A stretch of DNA of 34,049 bases from Deltaproteobacteria bacterium (GTDB lineage: Bacteria > Desulfobacterota > Syntrophia > Syntrophales > UBA2185), in contig VGTB01000011.1 in NCBI GenBank assembly GCA_016874835.1, positions 1 through 34,049 of the forward strand. The letters are read 5' to 3'. Within the stretch, counting starts at the first letter, position 1; the number at the start of each line of letters is the position of its first letter. Below the pieces are notes generated by a model. It did no database searches. It saw only the letters and a program-made list of their open reading frames with translations, and had not been told where the DNA came from. The translations under genes and the position numbers were made by a program. This document shows positions 28,001 through 32,773 of the stretch, one piece after another.

Positions 28001-28079
28001 CCTGTTTCACCTTCAGGCTTCCGGAAGCATGGCATCCGGTTCCTCCACAAATCAATAAATGCGAACGAAATACCTTCAT
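25017..28079 (-). CDS. NuoF-GltD/NfnB fusion flavoprotein
   Basis: A 1020-residue two-flavin electron-transfer protein. Residues 1-100 are a thioredoxin-like [2Fe-2S] domain (Cys11, 16, 48, 52). Residues 110-520 are a NuoF/HydB-type FMN and NADH module (GLRGRGGAGFPTGLKW at 163-178, GAGAFVCGEETAL at 278-290) with the SLBB region and [4Fe-4S] ligands in SCGKCTPC (454-461) and Cys501. Residues 530-1020 are a GltD/NfnB-type module with an eight-cysteine double [4Fe-4S] region (531-595), FAD site AVVGAGPAGLTAA (634-646), NAD(P) site VAVVGGGNSAIDAA (770-783) and GGDALTGPDTVIGAI near the end. The two ferredoxin clusters usual at the C-terminus of HydB/HndC are replaced by this module. The start at 28079 has GGAGGATA upstream. 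Flavin-based bifurcation among NAD(H), NADP(H) and ferredoxin is likely but inferred. Confidence 0.9.
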   Translation of the reverse strand: MKVFRSHLLICGGTGCHASGSLKVKQALQEEINKRGMADEVKIVETGCNGFCALGPIMVAYPEGVIYMSMKPEDMPQLVEEHLVKGRILERLLYKEPTTQEVIPQMHEIPFFALQDLRVLRNRGLIDPENIDEAIARDGYTGMAKALTEMTPEQIVKEVLDSGLRGRGGAGFPTGLKWQFCSKSPGDIKYVLCNADEGDPGAFMDRSVLEADPHAVLEGMVIAAKAIGAKQGYIYCRAEYPLAIHRLTVAINQAKEYGLLGKDILGTGFDFDLEIYQGAGAFVCGEETALMISIEGKRGMPRPRPPFPAIAGLWGRPSVLNNVETFANIGQIILNGASWYNAVGTERSKGTKVFALTGDVNNVGLVEVPMGTTLGQIVFDIGGGIPGGKRYKAAQLGGPSGGCIPVEHLNAPVDFERVAELGAIMGSGGLIVMDEDKCAVDMARFFMDFVQDESCGKCTPCREGTKRMLEMLTNITQGKGKEGDIDLLNEMAAIIKNASLCGLGQTAPNPVLSTIRYFRDEYEEHIKDKRCRAVVCSALFKSPCQHTCPAGMDVPAYVGLIRAERFEDAYKVMLRTNPFPSVCGRVCDHKCQAKCRRGKLDEPIAIKFLKRFITDSAPRPQTAPVPVTRKEKIAVVGAGPAGLTAARDLALRGYKVTVFEELSHPGGMLRWAIPSYRLPREILASEINDNIKALGVEIKCNTRVGKDISFEKISKDYDYIFLAPGAHKSQRMGVEGENLKGVFGGVEFLRDFNNDEEAWLSGKKKLGSRVAVVGGGNSAIDAARVSLRLGADVTILYRRERKDMPAAEEEIHAAEEEGIKIEYLVAPLKIHEKDGKVSGITCQRMKLGDFDRSGRKRPVAVEGSEFTLSVDAVIAAIGQTSDMTFVPKESGVSVTKWATFELASGSKSQSTNPKFFSGGDALTGPDTVIGAIAAGHQAAADMDSYIRKLNGEPEYQAPPEEKIDIPFIIDEETVEAPQAKMPELHPPDRKLNFKEVELGYLRDVAIQESCRCLRCDAEID

Positions 28080-28165
28080 GTGGATAATATCCTCCTTAAC
28101 GTAATAATATCGTGACATTCAGTAAGGGAGCACTTAACGCACCATTACCGGTTGTTTCCATTCAC

Positions 28166-28534
28166 TTAGCCTCTGGCTATCGCGAACATGGTCTGTACTT
28201 CTCCCTGCAGGACATGACGCTTGAAGATCTGTCTCATCTTGTTTGCATCGATGTTTCCATAGATGATCGGTTGCTGTCCCAGGATTTCTACTGTGACCAT
28301 GGGTTCTTTACTGCACATACCTGCACATCCGGATGTGGTTACAATTACATCTGCTACACCGGCTTCTGCAATCTCACTCATCAGGGAATCCATAACCGGC
28401 CGTGCCCCGGCGGCAATACCGCACGTTCCCATATGCACGGTAATCTTTGCCCTCTGGCCACCTTCTCTCAAGGCGGTATCCGAGTGAACCTTTTCCTTTA
28501 TTTTCTTTAAATCTGAGATCGATAATTTTGCCAT
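28166..28534 (-). CDS. thioredoxin-like [2Fe-2S] ferredoxin (HndB-like)
   Basis: A 122-residue small electron carrier or complex subunit. The four expected cluster cysteines appear in HMGTCGIAAGA and TTSGCAGMCSKEP. The order NuoE-like, [2Fe-2S] ferredoxin, NuoF-like matches the hnd/hyd operons of electron-bifurcating NAD(P)-linked hydrogenases. The first cluster cysteine pair is reduced: where related proteins have two cysteines, here one Cys is followed by Gly-Ile-Ala-Ala, as is common in HndB. GAGGGAA precedes the ATG. Confidence 0.88.
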   Translation of the reverse strand: MAKLSISDLKKIKEKVHSDTALREGGQRAKITVHMGTCGIAAGARPVMDSLMSEIAEAGVADVIVTTSGCAGMCSKEPMVTVEILGQQPIIYGNIDANKMRQIFKRHVLQGEVQTMFAIARG

Positions 28535-28562
28535 AGCTGTTCCCTCATCCTTAAAAATTATG

Positions 28563-29069
28563 TTAACTGTACTGACTCAGTACATCTTTTACCTTCGCCG
28601 GTTTCAGTCTCCCATGGACATTATCGCCGATAAAGATGACCGGTCCAAGTCCGCAGGCACCTACGCAACGCACCGTTTCCAGCGTGAAAAGCCTGTCGGC
28701 GGTCGTATCTCCTTCTTCAACCTTGAGCTCTTTCTTGATGTTATCGCAGATGGTTTTGCCGCCGCGGACATAGCAGGCTGTGCCCAGACACACGCGCAGG
28801 GTGTGCTTTCCGCGGGGTTTCATGGTAAAGAATGAATAAAACGTCACCACTCCGTAGACCCGGCTCAGAGGCAAATTGAGACCCTTGGCGATGATCTTCA
28901 GAATGGGCATGGGCAGGAATCCAAGTACCATCTGCACTTCTTCCAGAACGGGGATCAGTGATCCCGGTTTGTCCTTGTTCTTCTCAATAATTTCGTCCAG
29001 CTTTTTCAGTTGTTCCGGTGTAAATTCCTTGGTTATGTCAATATCAATGTGACCCGCTTTTGCTTTCAT
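28563..29069 (-). CDS. NuoE/HndA-like [2Fe-2S] subunit
   Basis: The 24-kDa-type subunit that pairs with NuoF-like proteins, 168 residues. A helical N-terminal part contains VLEEVQMVLGFLPMPIL and SRVYGVVTFYSFFTMKPRGK; the thioredoxin-like C-terminal part carries the four cluster cysteines in VCLGTACYVRGG and TVRCVGACGLGPV. The ATG follows GGAGGAATAAATGC. It lies 28 bases upstream of the ferredoxin gene and completes the NuoE / ferredoxin / NuoF core. Confidence 0.95.
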   Translation of the reverse strand: MKAKAGHIDIDITKEFTPEQLKKLDEIIEKNKDKPGSLIPVLEEVQMVLGFLPMPILKIIAKGLNLPLSRVYGVVTFYSFFTMKPRGKHTLRVCLGTACYVRGGKTICDNIKKELKVEEGDTTADRLFTLETVRCVGACGLGPVIFIGDNVHGRLKPAKVKDVLSQYS

Positions 29070-29098
29070 GCATTTATTCCTCCTTGATCAAACGTAAT

Positions 29099-29647
29099 TC
29101 ATGCTTCCGCTCCTATTTCCTCGAGGCCCTCCTGAATATGCTGCCTGAGGAACTGCAAGACTTCCACATGATTAATCGGCACACCTTCAATTTCCTTCTT
29201 CACTTCCCGTGTATCTAAAATGAATACCCTGTTGTTATGCTGGTGCCGGTATATAAAATCGACATCCATATTGCCGGCGATGAGAGTAATCAGGGTACTG
29301 ATAATATCTCCGAGTGGTTGTCTGTCGATATGGCTGAACTTGAATTCAGCGGCAACTCTGGTTCCTTCCCCCCCCTTCGATTCTAAAGTAAAATTTCCTT
29401 CTGTTCTTTCCGCGGCCTGAGCTATCATCGGAAGGCCTAAGCCAACCTTTCGGACCGTTTTTGTCGTGTAAAACGGGTCAAGAACTTTTGCGACGATGTC
29501 TTCGCTCATCCCGGAGCCGTTGTCCCTGACTTCAATGGACAGGATGTCCCGCGCATTGTCCTCGACAACCGTGATATATACCGTCGTGGCACCCGCTCTG
29601 GTTGAGTTTTCCACAATATCCAGGATATGAAGCGAAAGCTCCAGCAT
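29099..29647 (-). CDS. stand-alone histidine-kinase-type ATPase domain protein
   Basis: A 182-residue GHKL ATPase. The N box (HILDIVENSTRAGA), G1 box (VRDNGSGM), F box (DPFYTTK) and G2 box (VGLGLPM) are all present. No phospho-accepting His domain, sensor domain or membrane segment precedes them, so it is not an ordinary sensor kinase. About 75 extra residues follow the ATPase fold (DIISTLITLIAGNMDVDFIY onward) and are not recognised. It starts 3 bases after the PHP gene and lies 29 bases before the NuoE-like gene. The same gene type recurs beside bifurcating hydrogenase genes in other anaerobes, to my recollection, but no function is established. Confidence 0.8.
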   Translation of the reverse strand: MLELSLHILDIVENSTRAGATTVYITVVEDNARDILSIEVRDNGSGMSEDIVAKVLDPFYTTKTVRKVGLGLPMIAQAAERTEGNFTLESKGGEGTRVAAEFKFSHIDRQPLGDIISTLITLIAGNMDVDFIYRHQHNNRVFILDTREVKKEIEGVPINHVEVLQFLRQHIQEGLEEIGAEA

Positions 29648-29650
29648 CGT

Positions 29651-30388
29651 TTATACCTGAATATACCGGCCACCCCGGTTTTCAAAAGCCATCTTTATTT
29701 CGGAAATGGTCCCCCTTTCTAATAATAATTTCGTTATCCCCTTCCCAATGTCTTGAATGAAATGGGCATCGGATGATTCTATAAGGGGGTATGATGAAAG
29801 TTCCGGATAGTGTATCCGCGCACCCTGGATTCCCAACTCGGGGGTAACTTCAAGCGCGTCAAACGGAACATTCGCATCCACAAATCCCAATTGACTTATC
29901 ACGCTGAAGCTTTCCCGGTCAATGTGTGAAGCAATTACCAGTCCGCCCAGGTCGTGAATGTGATGAGTTATTTCCCAAAGCGAAAGTTTTGTTGCTCCGA
30001 TGAGAAGCCGGTCATTAAAACCCTCGACTTCATCCTGGTCATTCACGATAGCCTGGCATCCAAAAACTTCCTCCCTGTTTGAGCCGGAAAGATTGCGGTA
30101 CACAATTTCCTGAAGTCTGTTCACCTCATCCAGGTTATCAAAAAGAGCCAGTACATGAACTTCTTCGCTGCTCGCAACCTCCATGCCGGGGAGTATAATA
30201 AGAGGTGTCCCTTCGGCTGCCCTGATCACGTATCGGAGATTTTCCGAAGCGTTGTGATCGCAAACGGCGATAATGTCAAGTTTTTCGGCAATAGACTTAG
30301 CAACTATTGCACTGGGATACATATCTAAATCTGCACAGGGGGAAAGGCAGGAATGTACATGGAAATCGCAACGGTGAACCCTGAACAT
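29651..30388 (-). CDS. PHP-domain predicted phosphoesterase
   Basis: About 245 residues from the ATG at 30388. The polymerase and histidinol phosphatase (PHP) metal motifs are visible: DFHVHSCLSPCADL at the start, IAVCDHNASEN, GMEVASSEEVHVLALF, VIASHIDR and the late ESSDAHF. These residues would bind a two- or three-metal centre for phosphoester hydrolysis. The substrate is unknown. A longer frame to a GTG at 30421 exists, but it begins inside a perfect hairpin (30411-30437), so I prefer 30388, although its ribosome site is weak. It stands between the DRTGG/ATPase genes and the second ATPase, so a regulatory or cofactor role for the redox complexes is possible but unproven. Confidence 0.82.
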   Translation of the reverse strand: MFRVHRCDFHVHSCLSPCADLDMYPSAIVAKSIAEKLDIIAVCDHNASENLRYVIRAAEGTPLIILPGMEVASSEEVHVLALFDNLDEVNRLQEIVYRNLSGSNREEVFGCQAIVNDQDEVEGFNDRLLIGATKLSLWEITHHIHDLGGLVIASHIDRESFSVISQLGFVDANVPFDALEVTPELGIQGARIHYPELSSYPLIESSDAHFIQDIGKGITKLLLERGTISEIKMAFENRGGRYIQV

Positions 30389-30410
30389 ATCAATTATGTA
30401 TCCGTACAAA

Positions 30411-30437
30411 GAAAAAACCACTCATTGTGGTTTTTTC
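30411..30437. terminator. perfect hairpin with T run between DRTGG and PHP genes
   Basis: GAAAAAACCAC (30411-30421) and GTGGTTTTTTC (30427-30437) are perfect inverted repeats around a 5-base loop. In either direction the second arm provides a run of T immediately after a short G/C-containing stem, as in an intrinsic terminator. In the operon direction it lies just after the DRTGG stop (30455), so it could end or attenuate transcription before the PHP and redox genes. Confidence 0.65.
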
Positions 30438-30454
30438 TTCGATCCAATTCCGTA

Positions 30455-30799
30455 TCAAGCGGTTTTCTTAGAGAGTAAATTGTATATCCTGCCTGCAGTC
30501 TCAAATCCAGAAAGATCCGATATGAGTATGGGGATGCCTTCTTTCATGGCCTTTTCGAGAGTGTCCTTCGCGGGTTCGCTTCCCTGAACGAGGACAATAC
30601 CTGCGTGATCTTTGAGAGTTGCGACGGCAACGATATTCTGGTGGACCTGACGGGTAACCCAGAGATCACCTTCCTTGCTGTTTGCCATGACGTCGCTCAG
30701 AAGGTCTCCTGTGTAACCTCCCCGCACCTCTGTGTTCAGTTTGTCCTCGCCCGATTTTACCTTAAGGTTTAAGGCTTTGACGATAGATGCTAAATCCAC
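30455..30799 (-). CDS. DRTGG-domain protein (downstream copy)
   Basis: A 114-residue protein consisting almost entirely of one DRTGG domain, the fold also found in the N-terminal half of some HPr kinase and phosphotransacetylase proteins. The segment GGYTGDLLSDVMANSKEGDL aligns with the domain's characteristic turn, and AGIVLVQGSEPAKDTLEKA followed by IPILISDLSGFETAGRIYNL completes the fold. There is no catalytic domain attached. It is a diverged paralogue of the gene at 31277-31639 and the two flank an RsbW-like ATPase gene. A ligand-sensing role is conceivable; none is known. Confidence 0.8.
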   Translation of the reverse strand: MDLASIVKALNLKVKSGEDKLNTEVRGGYTGDLLSDVMANSKEGDLWVTRQVHQNIVAVATLKDHAGIVLVQGSEPAKDTLEKAMKEGIPILISDLSGFETAGRIYNLLSKKTA

Positions 30800-30818
30800 C
30801 TCGCTAAGCTCCCTTTCT

Positions 30819-31274
30819 TCAGCTGTTCAAAGAGCGGTTGTTTGTTTTAATGATCATTTTCAAATATGTGCCTTTACCCACTTCTGATGAGATGAGGAAC
30901 GTATCGGAAAAACTCTTTATATTGCAAAGGCCCATTCCCGCCCCGAAACCCATTTCTCTTATTTTGTCCGTTGCTGTTGAATATCCCGGTTGCATGGCCA
31001 GTTCAATGTCAGCAATACCCTGTCCCTCATCTATTGCCTCTATCAATATGCTCTCGGGAACAACACGAAGTCGGATCATTCCCTTTCTTGCATAAGAGAC
31101 AATATTGATTTCAGATTCATAAGCGACGAGTGACGCTTTCCTGACCACATCTCTGGAAAGGCCCATTCGTTTCAAAACTGATTTTATATTGCTTGAAACT
31201 TCACCTGCGTTGTCAAAGTTACCACCGGTTACAGTGAAAGTTCCTTCGTATATAGGTTTTTCATCCACACGCAC
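30819..31274 (-). CDS. RsbW-like anti-sigma-type ATPase domain protein
   Basis: A 151-residue stand-alone GHKL ATPase resembling the serine kinases RsbW and SpoIIAB. The N box AYESEINIVSYA, G1 box DEGQGI and G2 segment GFGAGMGLCNIKSFSD are intact. As with those proteins there is no His phospho-acceptor. The likely start is a GTG at 31274, 2 bases after the upstream DRTGG stop, or the in-frame GTG two codons later. No sigma factor or STAS-domain antagonist is encoded nearby, so a classical partner-switch target is missing; one of the flanking DRTGG proteins could be the partner. Confidence 0.82.
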   Translation of the reverse strand: MRVDEKPIYEGTFTVTGGNFDNAGEVSSNIKSVLKRMGLSRDVVRKASLVAYESEINIVSYARKGMIRLRVVPESILIEAIDEGQGIADIELAMQPGYSTATDKIREMGFGAGMGLCNIKSFSDTFLISSEVGKGTYLKMIIKTNNRSLNS

Positions 31275-31276
31275 AA

Positions 31277-31639
31277 TTATTTGCTGCCAACTTTTTCTAT
31301 GCAGCCTCTTATCCCTTTCGAATATAAGCGCCCCGAAATTTCAAAAAGTATATACTTCGTTGCAATAATGGGGATGTTCAATTCTTCCGCGAGCTGGAAC
31401 GTTTCCGGGGAGGGTTTTTTCCCCCGTCCCATAATGATGGCTGCGATATCCAGCACATCTGCCGTTCTCACAACCTGGGGATTGGTCAAACCGGTTATCA
31501 GTAAGCTTCCTGATGTGGCAAAAGCTAACACATCGCTCATCAAATCGGCTACAAAAGCAGATTTGACGTCCTTATCCAACTGGTTTTGACCCACAAGAAC
31601 TTCAGCATCAAGGAGTTCTTTTATCTCACGGAGAGTCAA
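31277..31639 (-). CDS. DRTGG-domain protein (upstream copy)
   Basis: A 120-residue single DRTGG domain, first gene of the leftward supercluster. It shares with its paralogue the DLMSDV turn (here FVADLMSDVLAFATSGSLLI), a central AAIIMGRGKKPSPETFQLAE and the ending IPIIATKYILFEISGRLY. One cysteine lies near the C-terminus (RGCIEK). The start appears to be a TTG at 31639 preceded by GGGAAG; no in-frame ATG is available. It is coupled at 2 bases to the RsbW-like gene. Function unknown. Confidence 0.78.
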   Translation of the reverse strand: MTLREIKELLDAEVLVGQNQLDKDVKSAFVADLMSDVLAFATSGSLLITGLTNPQVVRTADVLDIAAIIMGRGKKPSPETFQLAEELNIPIIATKYILFEISGRLYSKGIRGCIEKVGSK

Positions 31640-31981
31640 TTTTGTCTTCCCATAATAAATGTTACAAGGTGGATCTCGTGAACATGTCTATGTGAGAGCT
31701 TTTGAGGTAATCAGCTGATATTGCGTGTTAATCTTTAAAGCCCGTGATAAGACATTCCCATGAGAATCATGTGCGAATTTTGACGGGAGAGCGCTTACCA
31801 CATGCAAGGGGCTATGTCAACACAATTTTTAAATTTGCACTTTTTGCCATATCCTTGCGCATTGAAACCGGATGCGTGCAAATTCTCATGACTCAGACCG
31901 GCATGAACTATTGCATTTGACCCTGATCATTCCCCTGGTGTTCAAATAATTCTTTTGATTGAGCAGTATTTGTGATAGACA
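31640..31981. other. divergent intergenic region with repeated GTGCRAATT elements
   Basis: No gene is visible between the leftward supercluster and the rightward membrane-protein gene. GTGCGAATT occurs at 31771-31779 (plus), GTGCAAATT at 31840-31832 (minus) and GTGCAAATT at 31876-31884 (plus). CATGAGAAT (31759-31767) is repeated in inverted form as ATTCTCATG (31882-31890), next to two of these sites. Such spaced copies in a divergent promoter region look like operator sites, but no regulator is known. Confidence 0.45.
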
Positions 31982-31983
31982 AT
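31955..31983 (+). promoter_or_regulatory. candidate promoter for the TVP38-family gene
   Basis: TTGATT (31955-31960) and GACAAT (31978-31983) are 17 bases apart and lead to the start at 32015 with a leader of about 25 bases. The -10 element would overlap the alternative ATG at 31982, which supports the later start. Match is 4 of 6 at each box. Confidence 0.35.
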
Positions 31984-32014
31984 GCACCCACCGTTAATCC
32001 TCACAAGGGGCGGC

Positions 32015-32710
32015 ATGAATAACAAATTATTGGCCAGATTGATCATCCTGTCCTCTGCCTTAGCTGCTGCTGTATTTTTATTCGTCCATTACGATATCTA
32101 TGTCTATTTTATTGACCGGAAGAAAGCTATAGACCTGGTAACTTCGTTCGGCCCCATGTCGGTTGCCATATTCATATTTCTTCAAATCATTCAGGTTCTG
32201 ATAGCTCCTTTTCCGGGAGAGGTGACGGGTTTCATCGGGGGGTATCTCTACGGTATTACGTGGGGCACCATTTATTCTACGATCGGGCTCAGCATAGGTT
32301 CGTGGTTGGCGTTCATTCTCTCGCGGGCGTTCGGGCTTCCTTTCGTGGAAAAATTTATCAGCCAGAAAATCATCAATCAGTATGATCATTTCATGGAGCA
32401 CAAGGGGATGCTGGTTTCTTTTCTCCTTTTTCTGATTCCCGGATTCCCCAAAGATGCCCTCTGTTACATCCTCGGGTTGAGTCATATGGATGTGAGGGCT
32501 TTTATCGTTATTGCGACTGTAGGGAGACTGTTAGGGACGATTATGCTCTCCATACAGGGAAGTTTTGTGCGCAATAATCAGGACATGGCATTCTTCATCT
32601 TTCTCGGTGTATCCGGGATAATATTTCTGGTGGGTTACTTTTTCGGTAAGAGTTGGCTCAAAAAAATAAAGGAAAAACACGATTCACAGAGGAAATTGCA
32701 TAGCGATTGA
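32015..32710 (+). CDS. TVP38/TMEM64 (DedA-like, SNARE-associated fold) membrane protein
   Basis: A 231-residue polytopic inner-membrane protein. A first hydrophobic segment (LIILSSALAAAVFLFVHY) is followed by the family region VLIAPFPGEVTGFIGGYLYG and GTIYSTIGLSIGSWLAFILS, which is the conserved re-entrant part of the VTT/DedA fold. LLFLIPGFPKDALCYILGL and two further C-terminal hydrophobic segments complete it, with a basic tail. I chose ATG 32015 because AAGGGG precedes it; the frame extends to 31982. Members have been linked to lipid scrambling and to metal or selenite transport in different organisms; nothing here fixes the substrate. Confidence 0.88.
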   Translation: MNNKLLARLIILSSALAAAVFLFVHYDIYVYFIDRKKAIDLVTSFGPMSVAIFIFLQIIQVLIAPFPGEVTGFIGGYLYGITWGTIYSTIGLSIGSWLAFILSRAFGLPFVEKFISQKIINQYDHFMEHKGMLVSFLLFLIPGFPKDALCYILGLSHMDVRAFIVIATVGRLLGTIMLSIQGSFVRNNQDMAFFIFLGVSGIIFLVGYFFGKSWLKKIKEKHDSQRKLHSD

Positions 32711-32773
32711 GCCTGTGTTAATCTTTGAACGCGTGAAGAGTTTTCCGATAAAAAATATGGATGCCGTTCAGTT

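Noticed and set aside
31725-32735. Near-direct repeat GTGTTAATCTTT (31725 and 32715) flanking the TVP38-family gene, as a trace of insertion
   Set aside because: Only 12 bases match exactly and the flanks differ with gaps; matches of this length are expected by chance in 34 kb and no transposase is present.
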